Shown here piece by piece: positions 1 through 7,309 of a DNA stretch of 52,450 nucleotides. This stretch comes from an uncultured Oscillospiraceae bacterium (GTDB taxonomy: Bacteria > Bacillota > Clostridia > Oscillospirales > Oscillospiraceae): the NCBI GenBank assembly GCA_947627285.1, contig CANQVL010000013.1, positions 1 to 52,450 of the forward strand, in the 5' to 3' direction. Under the pieces are notes generated by a model that worked only from the letters and a program-made list of their open reading frames with translations, searched no databases and was not told the origin of the DNA. Numbering within the stretch: position 1 is the first letter of the stretch; each line of letters begins with the position of its first letter. The position numbers were made by a program, and so were the translations under genes.

Positions 1-422
1 ATGCCCTGTCTGTCGGCCTGTGCCTCGAGGTGGGCGTCATTCAAAAAGCCTCTCCCCGCGCTCTCGCCTCTCGCCTGGCTTACCACGTGGCTCAGCTCAT
101 GTCCCAAAAGCGCCTGGCCCGCCGTGCTTGTAAGATCCAGCTTCCCCGGCGCGAAGGCTATGTTGGACCCCTGCGTCACCGCCTCGGCCCCCGCCTCGGC
201 AACCGTGCCGGACTCATAGAGCCTCACGTGAGAAAAGTCCGCCCCAAAGGAGTTCTCCATCTTCTCGCGTATGGCGTCCGGCAGGTCCACCCGGTGACCC
301 ATCTGCTCCCCGGTGGGACGGACCCCCGCGGCAAGCTCCGCCGTGGACGGCCCCGCCTGCGCTTTTTGCGGCGCGGGCGAATCCTTTTGCTGCTCCCTTC
401 TCTTCATATATATCTGTGACAT
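1..422 (-). CDS. eCIS-core (DUF4157) domain protein, N-terminal part only
   Basis: Reading the minus strand from the ATG at 422 gives 140 open codons to the window edge, so the C-terminus is missing. A GGAGGG site lies 7 bases before this ATG. Residues about 46-118 match the DUF4157/eCIS-core pattern: a FGADFSHVRLY block, a region of small residues ending in IAFAPG, then LLGHELSHVVSQ, which carries a zinc-protease HExxH at residues 108-112. The first 45 residues are polar and repeat-poor, as is usual ahead of this domain. DUF4157 proteins are known as frequent companions or cargo of extracellular contractile injection systems, but many are found without one. The GNAT gene ends 46 bases upstream on the same strand, so the two may be co-transcribed. 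Domain identity is seen directly; any link to an injection apparatus is inference because the neighbouring DNA is outside the window. Confidence 0.85.
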   Translation of the reverse strand, partial: MSQIYMKRREQQKDSPAPQKAQAGPSTAELAAGVRPTGEQMGHRVDLPDAIREKMENSFGADFSHVRLYESGTVAEAGAEAVTQGSNIAFAPGKLDLTSTAGQALLGHELSHVVSQARGESAGRGFLNDAHLEAQADRQG

Positions 423-468
423 GCTTGTTCCCTCCTAAAGGCCCTCGGGCCCATAATACTGCGTTATA

Positions 469-1380
469 CTAATCTTCTCGACCGTCTTCGGCGCTGTCCT
501 CCGTCCCCTCAGGAGCGCTCAGCCGCGCCAGGCACACGTGCTCCTCATACTCCACGCATTTGCCTCGCATGAGCCCCCGTGCCAGCCGCTCGGTGTGCTC
601 GTTGATTGCTGAAAAATAAAAGGGGAAATGCCCGCCCCGCCTGTAAAAGCACCGGTTCAGCAGGTCCGTCAAAAGCGATGTGAACGCCGTCGCCGGAGCG
701 TCCTGGCGGCTGACGGCGCTCAAAAGCACAAATCCCCCGTCCCGGCTCTCCTCGCACAGCAGATACGCCGCCACACGCCCATTGAGGACCAGCGCCACCG
801 AAAGCTCCGGCTCCGCCTGTCCCCTGAGCAGTCCCCAGGACAGCATCTCCGGTATGTCCTCAGCCGCCGTAAGCTCCGTGAGCTGCTCCTCGGTGAGCTC
901 TGAAAATGCCCGAACATCCTTCGGCGTCCTCCACGACGGCGTGAACGCCGCGCCGAGTATCCCGTGGTCCGTGTAGTCCCTTGACTGCGCCATAAATGTC
1001 CGCGAGCGGAGCGCGGGGGCGGTGAACCCGGCGGACCTCAGGAGCGCGTCCATCGCCGCCAGCTCCTCCCCCTTGAGGGTGTAGTCCGCGGACAGCATCT
1101 CTATCCCCACCTCGGCGAGTATGTCCATGACCTCCTCAAGGAGCACACCGCCTATCCCGTTTCCGCGCGCCGCCTCGTCCACGAAAAGGTCCGTCAGCTC
1201 CGCGCCGTTTGCCCCGTCCGGGACAGCCGCCGCCGCGCCCACCGAGCGCCGCCCCAAAACCGCCCCGATCGCCAGCACGTCCGCGTCCTCCCACTCAACG
1301 GCAGTCGCCGTGTCGGGGAGAAGGTACTGCCGAAAGCCCGGCAGCTCCTGGCGGTCAATGTATCTTAGGGTCAACTCCAT
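469..1380 (-). CDS. GNAT-family N-acetyltransferase
   Basis: A 303-residue protein with an N-terminal GNAT fold. The acetyl-CoA binding loop ARGNGIGG is at residues 71-78, after the strand LTDLFVDEA. The protein is about twice the length of a single GNAT domain, and its second half (VALVLNGRVAAYLLCEES) resembles a second, degenerate GNAT half, so it is probably a tandem GNAT. The substrate cannot be read from the sequence. The ATG start is preceded by AGGAGAG at good spacing. Just upstream on the minus strand is an extended -10 promoter, and downstream comes the DUF4157 gene, so the two likely form an operon. Confidence 0.8.
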   Translation of the reverse strand: MELTLRYIDRQELPGFRQYLLPDTATAVEWEDADVLAIGAVLGRRSVGAAAAVPDGANGAELTDLFVDEAARGNGIGGVLLEEVMDILAEVGIEMLSADYTLKGEELAAMDALLRSAGFTAPALRSRTFMAQSRDYTDHGILGAAFTPSWRTPKDVRAFSELTEEQLTELTAAEDIPEMLSWGLLRGQAEPELSVALVLNGRVAAYLLCEESRDGGFVLLSAVSRQDAPATAFTSLLTDLLNRCFYRRGGHFPFYFSAINEHTERLARGLMRGKCVEYEEHVCLARLSAPEGTEDSAEDGRED

Positions 1381-1444
1381 CTTTCTCTCCTTAGGTGAAA
1401 GCCCTTAAAGGGATACTCCTGCCCACTACATCATTCTATTTCAA

Positions 1445-1450
1445 ATTATA
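1445..1450 (-). promoter_or_regulatory. Extended -10 promoter for the GNAT/DUF4157 pair
   Basis: On the minus strand a perfect TATAAT is preceded by TGG, giving the extended -10 form TGnTATAAT. No good -35 is present 17 bases upstream, which is normal for extended -10 promoters. It lies about 65 bases before the GNAT start. Confidence 0.5.
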
Positions 1451-1559
1451 CCACTGTCTTCGGGTTTTTTGGATGATTTCCAGTCCGTTTCAGCCCCGTT
1501 CGCGTCGCCCCTTCCCCCTTTTTCGGCAAAAACCGTTGGAAAAGCGGTAGCATTTTAAA

Positions 1560-1592
1560 TTGTTGACAAAGACCGCTGGTCTTTGTCAACAA
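1560..1592. repeat. Perfect inverted repeat, 15-bp arms
   Basis: Arms at 1560-1574 and 1578-1592 (TTGTTGACAAAGACC and its complement) are separated by a 3-base loop. No T-run follows on either strand, so it does not look like an intrinsic terminator. It belongs to the structured intergenic block. Confidence 0.85.
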
Positions 1593-1603
1593 GGGGAACG
1601 TGC

Positions 1604-1645
1604 GGGGCAAATTTCTGAATTTTGCGAAATTCAGAAATTTGCCCC
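1604..1645. repeat. Perfect inverted repeat, 19-bp arms
   Basis: Arms at 1604-1622 and 1627-1645 start and end in GGGGCAAATTTC and GAAATTTGCCCC and enclose a 4-base loop TGCG. The length and perfection of the pairing suggest a repeated palindromic element rather than an operator; no T-run follows. Confidence 0.85.
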
Positions 1646-1904
1646 TGCTGTCGTCGTCCTCGCTCAAGCCGCTTAACCTCGCCCCGCGCAAGCGCAGGGC
1701 TCAGGCGCAGGCTCGGCTCGTCCTCTCCCCAACGGGCTTACGCCCGTCGGGGGCCCCAATTACGCGCCCCGTAGGGGCACACTTGCGCGACATAAGGTGA
1801 TTTTTCCGACGTACATGCCGCCGGAAAAATATTTAAAATGGGGTCTTACTCTTTTCTGGGGTTTGTCAACAGTCTGGAAAGCGGTAGCTTTTTGGATTCC
1901 GCCG

Positions 1905-1913
1905 TGATATAAT
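1905..1913 (+). promoter_or_regulatory. Extended -10 promoter for the small membrane protein
   Basis: TGATATAAT (TGn plus a perfect -10) lies about 60 bases before the small membrane protein gene. The -10 sits in an inverted repeat TGATAT(1905-1910)/ATATCA(1920-1925), which could be an operator. The -35 is weak. Confidence 0.45.
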
Positions 1914-1994
1914 GCCGTCATATCAGGCGGCCCAAAACCGCTCAAATTTTGGAAGGATAGATGAGGTAAAAAAATGTGAATCATACTGTGCATC

Positions 1995-2288
1995 GTGAGT
2001 GTTCTTTTCGGCGTGCTGTCCATGACAGCCGCTTTCAGTCAAGTGAAAAGTGATCAAAAGCCGATTTCCGCCATTCTTATGATCATCGGCTCACTTCTGC
2101 TGCTGGCTGCTGTTATATGCAATATACTGGAACAGCGGGCGGATTACATGATTGCCTTGCCCGGATGCGTCGCCATCTGTGCCGCCGCTATTTGGAACGG
2201 CAAAAGGAGCGGACAGCTTCACATACAGCATCACATCATTCGTATTGTCTTGTCCATCGTACTGATTATCGGATTTGTGGCTTTATGA
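1995..2288 (+). CDS. Small membrane protein, start possibly disrupted
   Basis: About 97 hydrophobic residues with three or so membrane segments (SVLFGVLSMTAAF; ISAILMIIGSLLLLAAVICNI; IIRIVLSIVLIIGFVAL). The function is not recognised. The natural start appears to be the ATG at 1974, which has GAGG seven bases upstream, but its next codon is TGA (1977-1979). The frame is open afterwards, and the codons that follow would give a normal hydrophobic N-terminus. Translation could begin at GTG 1995 or at a non-ATG codon before it; otherwise the gene is inactivated by a CGA-to-TGA type change. I have annotated from GTG 1995. A promoter lies upstream and no partner gene is on this strand. Confidence 0.5.
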   Translation: MSVLFGVLSMTAAFSQVKSDQKPISAILMIIGSLLLLAAVICNILEQRADYMIALPGCVAICAAAIWNGKRSGQLHIQHHIIRIVLSIVLIIGFVAL

Positions 2289-2362
2289 AGGGAACAGGAG
2301 CTGACCGTCAAGACAGCCGTTGGCGTCTTCCAAGGCGTTAAAAGTATGATAAAATGGCAGCA

Positions 2363-2409
2363 AAAAAGGTCCCGTTTCACTGCGGTTTACGCAGGGAAAC
2401 GGGGCCTTC
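2363..2409 (-). terminator. Intrinsic terminator of the beta-glucosidase transcript
   Basis: On the minus strand a two-part stem (AAGGCCCCGTTTC paired with GTTTC-complementary 2367-2379, plus inner CTGCG/CGCAG at 2381-2395) is followed directly by TTTTTT (2368-2363). It lies about 75 bases after the beta-glucosidase stop codon. Confidence 0.75.
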
Positions 2410-2483
2410 AATGTAATGCTTGCGAAATGCAGGAACCGGCGGCGTCTAACGGTCGTCGTCGTGACGGCGGTTCCGCTTTGCCA

Positions 2484-4925
2484 TTATGAAAGCTCCTTTG
2501 ACAAAGCCAATACCCTCCCGGCGCACTTTTCCAGGTCGGCGCGGGTGATCTCGCCGCTTTCAAGACCCGCCAGGATGCCGTCTACGTCCTTCGCGGATCC
2601 CGCCATGATGAGGTCGTTCCCGGCTTTGACGCACTGAGCCGGACTGCTGGCCCCGTGAGCGCCTGTGGTCAATTTTTCGTCTGTCGTGCCCCAGTCGGTC
2701 ATAACGACGCCTTCAAAGCCCCACTCGCCGCGAAGAATGTCCGTCAGCAGATCCCGGCGGTTGGCGGTGTGGATACCGTTCAGGAGGTTGTAGGAGGTCA
2801 TCAGGGCTTTGGGGGCGGATTCCTTGACGCAGATCTCAAAGCCCCGGAGGTAAATCTCCCTCAGCGCCCGCTGTGACACCACGCTGTTGGAGCCGACGCG
2901 GTTCGTCTCCTGATTGTTGCACGCAAAGTGCTTGACGGTGACAGCGCGTTTTTCGTGCTTTTGTACGCCACGGGTCATGGCGGAGGCGGTCCTGCCGGAG
3001 ATCAGCGGGTCCTCGGAGTAATATTCAAAGTTGCGTCCGCACAGGGGGCTTCGGTGGATATTCATCGCGGGCGCGAGCCAGACGTTTGCGCCGAACAGCC
3101 CCATCTCCTCTCCCACAATGTCGCCGCACGTCTCAGGGACAGAGGGGTTCCAGCTCTGCGCCAGCGCCGTACCGATGGGGATGGCGCTGGCGTAGTGATA
3201 GAGCACCGTATTTGCCCCGGCTTTTTCCCCGTTTTGAACCTGCTTCACGGGGATAAGCTGCCGGATTTCGGGGGGAAGGATGTTCAACAGGCCGCCAAAC
3301 GCGTCTGAGTCGAGGCTGTCCTGACCGGTCTCGGTCTCCACATATTTTGTGGCGAGGCGAAGCCCCGCGGGACCGTCAGCCATGACCAATGCGCCATAGC
3401 CGCGTTCAGTTACTATGGACGCGGTCTCGCCCGCTCCGCCGGCAAGCCGGGCGGCGGAATTGCCGATGACCTCCGCCTCACCCTGGGCGTCGCTGTGCCT
3501 CCCGACGCATATCGCGGCAAGCTCCCTGTCGCCAAAATCGGACAGATCGGGGCAGGCGAGTTCTCTCGCCGCGGCTTTGCCCCGGTTATAATGCCCGATC
3601 CCCTTCAGCTCCGCCGCCCTCACGAAAATGACCGGCAGATTGTCGGGACGCTCCCGGTTCACTTCCGGTTCCCAATCGGCAAAGTCGGCCTCGCCGCCGG
3701 AGTGGCTCAAGCTCTCCGTGACCGCATCGCCGTCAAGGGACACGACGCCCACCGGAGTGCCGCCGAGCCCGATCACATACTCTCCCTTTTCAAGAAGCCA
3801 GGAATCCGTCTGCGTATCCCAACTCGCCATATTCTCAATGGGGAGCGTGAAGGTGAGGGCCTCGCTCTCGCCGGGGCGGAGCTCGCCTGTCTTAGCATAG
3901 GCGCCAAGCTCCTTGACGGGCTTACCCAGCTTCCCCTGGGGGGCGGAGTAGTAGAGCTGTACCGTCTCCTTCCCGGCATAGCCTCCGATATTTTTCACAG
4001 CGGCCTCTATGACCACAGCGTTGTTGCGGACTTCAAAGCTGTCCGCTTTGATTGCGAAATCCGTGTACCCAAGGCCGAAGCCGAAGGGGAAGATGGGGGT
4101 TGTTCCCGCCGCGTCAAAGTAGCGGTAACCCACATAGATCCCCTCGCGGTAGCGGGTGTCATCCTGCTTTGCGAAATCCCCGACGGTGGGATAATCCTCC
4201 GCTCCGGCCCAGGTGGTGGTCAGCTTGCCGGAGGGATAGGCTTTGCCCAAAAGCACATCGGCAAAGGCGTCGCCGGTGACGGAACCGAGCTGGCTCAGCA
4301 AAAGGACGTTCCGGGCGTTCGCCAGCACGGGGCTTAAATCCACGGGGCCGCCCACATTCAGGACCAGCATGAATTTCTCATATCTTTCCGCGCAAAGGAG
4401 GATGTCCCTGACCTCATCCTCGCTCAGCAGTAGATCGCCGCGCGTTCCCTGCCGGTCAGCGCCCTCGCCGGAGCTGCGGGCAAGGACGTAAACGCAAGTC
4501 TCCCCCTCTCCGTCAATGGGCAGATCATAGCGGGGTTCGGGCGGAGTTCTGCCCAAGCCCACATGAAGGAAGGATTTCCCCTGGGCCTTCGCCTCGGCGG
4601 CGATCCTCCGGTAAAATTCCTTTATCTCGGCGTCCTTCGCCGCCCTATAGCCGTCCAGCCACGCCTTTGTGGTGACGGTGAAGCCGGCGTTTTCAAGCCC
4701 CTCCTCCACCGTGACGTAGTGCCGGACGTTCACATCGCCGGAGCCGGTGCCGCCCTCAACGGTCTGCCTCGCCCCGGAACCGTAGAGCGCTATTTTGCAG
4801 GGCCCATCCAGCGGGAAATCGCCGTTTTTCTTCATGAGCACCATGCACTCCGGCGCAAGAGCGCGGAGCTTTTTAAGATGGTCCCGTTCAAACTCCTGGA
4901 TATCGGGACTTGATATTTTTATCAT
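2484..4925 (-). CDS. Glycoside hydrolase family 3 beta-glucosidase, permuted domain order
   Basis: An 813-residue cytoplasmic enzyme without a signal peptide. The domain order is reversed from classical GH3: the GH3 C-terminal-type domain comes first (about residues 20-250, with VALYGSGA-like and TVEGGTGSGDV stretches), then a fibronectin III-like domain (about 285-395), then the (beta/alpha)8 catalytic domain. The catalytic domain carries KHFACNNQE (from about 665) and VVMTDWG, whose Asp744 is the expected nucleophile. This permuted order is known in Ruminococcus and Butyrivibrio beta-glucosidases. It would release glucose or xylose from imported oligosaccharides. It starts at ATG 4925 after GAGG, 29 bases after the preceding lipoprotein gene, so the two probably share a transcript ending at the terminator near 2,363. 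Confidence 0.93.
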   Translation of the reverse strand: MIKISSPDIQEFERDHLKKLRALAPECMVLMKKNGDFPLDGPCKIALYGSGARQTVEGGTGSGDVNVRHYVTVEEGLENAGFTVTTKAWLDGYRAAKDAEIKEFYRRIAAEAKAQGKSFLHVGLGRTPPEPRYDLPIDGEGETCVYVLARSSGEGADRQGTRGDLLLSEDEVRDILLCAERYEKFMLVLNVGGPVDLSPVLANARNVLLLSQLGSVTGDAFADVLLGKAYPSGKLTTTWAGAEDYPTVGDFAKQDDTRYREGIYVGYRYFDAAGTTPIFPFGFGLGYTDFAIKADSFEVRNNAVVIEAAVKNIGGYAGKETVQLYYSAPQGKLGKPVKELGAYAKTGELRPGESEALTFTLPIENMASWDTQTDSWLLEKGEYVIGLGGTPVGVVSLDGDAVTESLSHSGGEADFADWEPEVNRERPDNLPVIFVRAAELKGIGHYNRGKAAARELACPDLSDFGDRELAAICVGRHSDAQGEAEVIGNSAARLAGGAGETASIVTERGYGALVMADGPAGLRLATKYVETETGQDSLDSDAFGGLLNILPPEIRQLIPVKQVQNGEKAGANTVLYHYASAIPIGTALAQSWNPSVPETCGDIVGEEMGLFGANVWLAPAMNIHRSPLCGRNFEYYSEDPLISGRTASAMTRGVQKHEKRAVTVKHFACNNQETNRVGSNSVVSQRALREIYLRGFEICVKESAPKALMTSYNLLNGIHTANRRDLLTDILRGEWGFEGVVMTDWGTTDEKLTTGAHGASSPAQCVKAGNDLIMAGSAKDVDGILAGLESGEITRADLEKCAGRVLALSKELS

Positions 4926-4954
4926 TCAAAAACCTCAAAACGTTGTAAATCGGC

Positions 4955-6088
4955 TCAGTAGTATTGCCGCCCGCTTCCACCGCATTTGGAGCATGTGACG
5001 GAGCCGGAGCCATGGCATTTGGAGCATTTCTCCCAGTGCCCGGAGGAGCTGCTGAAGTGACTGCTTCCCGAATAGTTTGGAGTGGAGTGAGTGTAAACCG
5101 TCTTTCCTCCGGAACCGTTGCATCTGGAGCAGGTGACCTCACCGCTGCCGTGGCATTTGGTACATGGCATCCATTTGTTGGAGCTGGAACTGGAGGAGCT
5201 GAACGATTCGGAAGAGCCGGAAGATTCGGAAGAACCGGAGGAGCCGGAAGAACCGGAGGAGCCGGAAGATTCGGAGGAGCCGGAAGATTCGGAGGAGCCG
5301 GAAGATTCGGAGGAGCCGGAAGAACCGGAAGATGGAGCCTCCTCCTGAGGCTTCGATTCAGGTTCGGGGACAGAGGCATAAGTAGTCCGGACCCCGGGAT
5401 CCGCTATCTCCAGATCAGGCGAGACGTGGAAGGTCAGTTTCCTGGAGGAACCGCTGTCGGTATAGTCGATATCCACCAGGAACAGATTTATATCTCCTGT
5501 TCCGACGGTGTGCAGATCCGTGATGCGATTACATAGGGACAAGGAAAAAACAGCGGAATCTCCTTCCCCCTCATATGTAAACCAATAATATGCCGACTGC
5601 TCATCTGGGTTTTCAAAGTACCCGCGCAGTTTGTAATCCCCGCTGTCCGTCAGGAGACTGATGTACTCCGGTACAAGCACATCCCCTGCCTTACTATCGC
5701 AGCTGTAATAATAGAACACACGACCTTCATCGATAAGGTCTTCGCCTCTTTCCCCATCCTGGACCGCGTAACCGTTGGAGAATGCCGCAAAGTCGGGAAG
5801 CTTCGGCGTCGCCGGAATACCGGCGCCGGGGACCTCCGCCGTGTGACTTGGCTCATTCGCCCCGTCGGTTGCCACGGGCGTGATGGGAGCGGGTTCGGTA
5901 TGCACAGCTTCAGTTTGAGCAGGCCCGTTCTTTGCGGGATCACTCTCCCCGGTTCCTGCGTCAGTCCCGGAAATAGAAGGTTCGCTTTGATTCTGTTGGA
6001 TTTGCCCAGTGGTCTCACCCGAACCGCCGCAGGCGGCAAGCGAGACCGTCAGGATAGATGCCAGAAGCAGCGCCATAAATCTTTTCAC
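4955..6088 (-). CDS. Lipoprotein with Ser-rich linker and four CxxCxGxG zinc-binding motifs
   Basis: A 377-residue lipoprotein starting at GTG 6088 (GGAGG 7 bases upstream). The N-terminus MKRFMALLLASILTVSLAAC has a lipobox with Cys20. A variable, polar region is followed by a folded domain at about residues 95-245, a low-complexity linker of GSSGSSESS repeats (about 255-300), and a C-terminal region with CTKCHGSG, CSRCNGSG, CSKCHGSG and CSKCGGSG. These are the DnaJ/zinc-ribbon CxxCxGxG pattern, which in DnaJ binds two zinc ions and is cytoplasmic; here it would be outside the cell. Function is unknown; a metal-dependent or protein-protein interaction module is plausible. It has its own promoter at 6197-6225 and is followed by the beta-glucosidase gene. 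Confidence 0.8.
   Translation of the reverse strand: MKRFMALLLASILTVSLAACGGSGETTGQIQQNQSEPSISGTDAGTGESDPAKNGPAQTEAVHTEPAPITPVATDGANEPSHTAEVPGAGIPATPKLPDFAAFSNGYAVQDGERGEDLIDEGRVFYYYSCDSKAGDVLVPEYISLLTDSGDYKLRGYFENPDEQSAYYWFTYEGEGDSAVFSLSLCNRITDLHTVGTGDINLFLVDIDYTDSGSSRKLTFHVSPDLEIADPGVRTTYASVPEPESKPQEEAPSSGSSGSSESSGSSESSGSSESSGSSGSSGSSGSSESSGSSESFSSSSSSSNKWMPCTKCHGSGEVTCSRCNGSGGKTVYTHSTPNYSGSSHFSSSSGHWEKCSKCHGSGSVTCSKCGGSGRQYY
5203..5332. repeat. Short tandem DNA repeat inside the lipoprotein gene
   Basis: Imperfect tandem 9- and 18-base units of the type GAGGAGCCGGAAGATTCG encode the GSSGSSESS linker. Because units are multiples of three, gain or loss of a unit would change linker length without breaking the frame. 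Confidence 0.8.
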
Positions 6089-6196
6089 GCGGATTCCTCC
6101 CCAATATCGTTTTGCGGGACCTCCCCGTCACTTAAACCGATCCGGAGGTTCCCTGTTTTAACCGGCAAGGAAAATATGGGTATGCCTTCAGCTTTG

Positions 6197-6225
6197 ATTC
6201 TATCATTTAGGCACCAATATGTCAA
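6197..6225 (-). promoter_or_regulatory. Sigma-A-type promoter for lipoprotein and beta-glucosidase
   Basis: On the minus strand a perfect -35 TTGACA (6225-6220) is followed after 17 bases by -10 TAGAAT (6202-6197). The -35 forms one arm of an inverted repeat TGTCAA-N5-TTGACA (6220-6236), a plausible repressor site. The lipoprotein start is about 110 bases downstream. Confidence 0.8.
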
Positions 6226-6253
6226 CCGATTTGACAAACGAACCGTGGAGGGC

Positions 6254-6292
6254 AAAAATACGGTTGTGCGGCGGAGCCTTAAGCTACGCCGC
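6254..6292 (-). terminator. Possible terminator at the end of the long glycan operon
   Basis: On the minus strand the stem GCGGCG/CGCCGC (6292-6287 with 6273-6268) is followed ten bases later by TTTTT (6258-6254). The gap makes it a weak intrinsic terminator, but it sits just after the last gene of the operon and before the next promoter. Confidence 0.4.
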
Positions 6293-6320
6293 GTATGGGA
6301 AAAGCGATGCGTTGGCGGGA

Positions 6321-6716
6321 TCAATAATATCCCGTCCAACGGTCGGTGTCCGTTGGCTCCTGCGGCAGAGGCTGTTCGTCGTCCCTGTCGCCCCCACCGT
6401 TACCGTTGTCTCCGCTGTCCCCGCCGTCCTCACCGGGCTGTGACGGTTCTGTCGGTTTATCGGGTCCCTCGGGGGGATCGTTCTCAGTTCCGTTCTGCGT
6501 CCCGTTGTTGTCGTTGGTGTCCTCGCTGCCGGTTGGCGTGTTTGAGCCGGGCTCAGTATTATCGGGGTTCGGCGTGACCTGCTCCTGCCCGTGATTTTCC
6601 GAGTGGTCCGTCCGGGCGTTTCTGACCGCAAGCAGTAAAATCACAGCAATCAGCAATACCGCGACACAGATACCCACGATCACGGCAATCTTCTTTTTTG
6701 AGACTTCCTTTTTCAT
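6321..6716 (-). CDS. Small single-pass membrane protein with acidic low-complexity tail
   Basis: 131 residues. A basic N-terminus (MKKEVSKKK) precedes one membrane helix (about residues 10-30, IAVIVGICVAVLLIAVILLL) and a long tail rich in Asp, Glu, Asn, Gly, Pro and Thr that ends in DRWTGYY. The tail would be disordered and outside the cell. No family is recognised. Its ATG overlaps the stop of the RpiB-like gene (ATGA), showing it is the last gene of the long operon. A role in the cell envelope or as an anchor partner is only inference. Confidence 0.75.
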   Translation of the reverse strand: MKKEVSKKKIAVIVGICVAVLLIAVILLLAVRNARTDHSENHGQEQVTPNPDNTEPGSNTPTGSEDTNDNNGTQNGTENDPPEGPDKPTEPSQPGEDGGDSGDNGNGGGDRDDEQPLPQEPTDTDRWTGYY

Positions 6717-7309
6717 CTCAGCTCCTCCTGACCCGGTTTTGTTTCCAGCTGCAGCGGATAATCACCCAGATGCTCCAGCCTGAAGCCCTGCTTTTTATAT
6801 TGCTCATAATCAAAGGCCTCGAGCTCGTCTATCGCCAGCTTGTGGAACTCGTAAAAATTGTGCCACCAGGTCTGGTCGCTCCCGAGCTCGGCGGAAAGGT
6901 AGGCGTCCGCGATATCACAGCCCATGGCGGGCGCGACGTAGAACGCCCCCATCGCGAGCACGTTCACGCCGTTGCCGGTGATCGCCCGTCTCGCCGCCGG
7001 GACGCTCTCGACGACGCCGGCGTGTACGTGCGGGCATTTGCTCGCGGCGATGTGGATCCCCATGCCGGTCCCGCAGAAGACGAGCGCCCGCTCGAAGTTC
7101 CCCTCGGCGATTTGCGCGCCCACGCGCAGTCCGACACGGTGAAACATATTCTCGGTGTCGTCAGGGTCGCTGTCCTTGGTCACGCCGAGGTCGGTGATCT
7201 TCCAGCCCTTTTTGCGCAGGTGCTCACAGACCGCTTCCTTCAGCGGGAACCCCGCGAAGTCCGCTCCAACCACCAAATACTTGTCCTTTACCGTTTTCAA
7301 TTCGATCAT
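6713..7309 (-). CDS. RpiB/LacA/LacB-family sugar-phosphate isomerase
   Basis: 198 residues. The Rossmann-like fold of this family is recognisable: VVGADFAGFPLK near the N-terminus, VFCGTGMGIHIAASK with the expected catalytic Cys79, and ITGNGVNVLAMGAF. Family members interconvert ribose-5-P and ribulose-5-P, or galactose-6-P and tagatose-6-P; which sugar this one uses cannot be told. It is longer than typical RpiB (about 150), with an extra C-terminal helical segment. The ATG overlaps the stop of the rhamnosidase-like gene (ATGA). The context suggests isomerising a phosphorylated pentose or deoxyhexose from the imported glycan. Confidence 0.85.
   Translation of the reverse strand: MIELKTVKDKYLVVGADFAGFPLKEAVCEHLRKKGWKITDLGVTKDSDPDDTENMFHRVGLRVGAQIAEGNFERALVFCGTGMGIHIAASKCPHVHAGVVESVPAARRAITGNGVNVLAMGAFYVAPAMGCDIADAYLSAELGSDQTWWHNFYEFHKLAIDELEAFDYEQYKKQGFRLEHLGDYPLQLETKPGQEELR

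Larger units (their letters stand above)
1381..1904. other. Non-coding, hairpin-rich intergenic block
   Basis: No convincing gene lies here; the short open frames do not look like proteins. The block holds at least four inverted repeats: 1560-1592, 1604-1645, 1727-1752 (CCCCAACGGGC/GCCCGTCGGGG, one mismatch) and 1800-1830 (ATTTTTCCG/CGGAAAAAT). Near-identical 18-base sequences of the form GGAAAGCGGTAGCTTTTT occur at about 1537-1556 and 1873-1891 and bracket most of the hairpins. TTTGTCAAC also recurs in the first hairpin and at 1862-1870. This layout resembles a small non-autonomous mobile or REP-like element inserted between bordering direct repeats, but no transposase or clear target duplication is visible. 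Confidence 0.55.

Noticed and set aside
2416-2637. A plus-strand 73-residue frame after the terminator
   Set aside because: Overlaps the end of the beta-glucosidase gene in antisense and lacks start signals.
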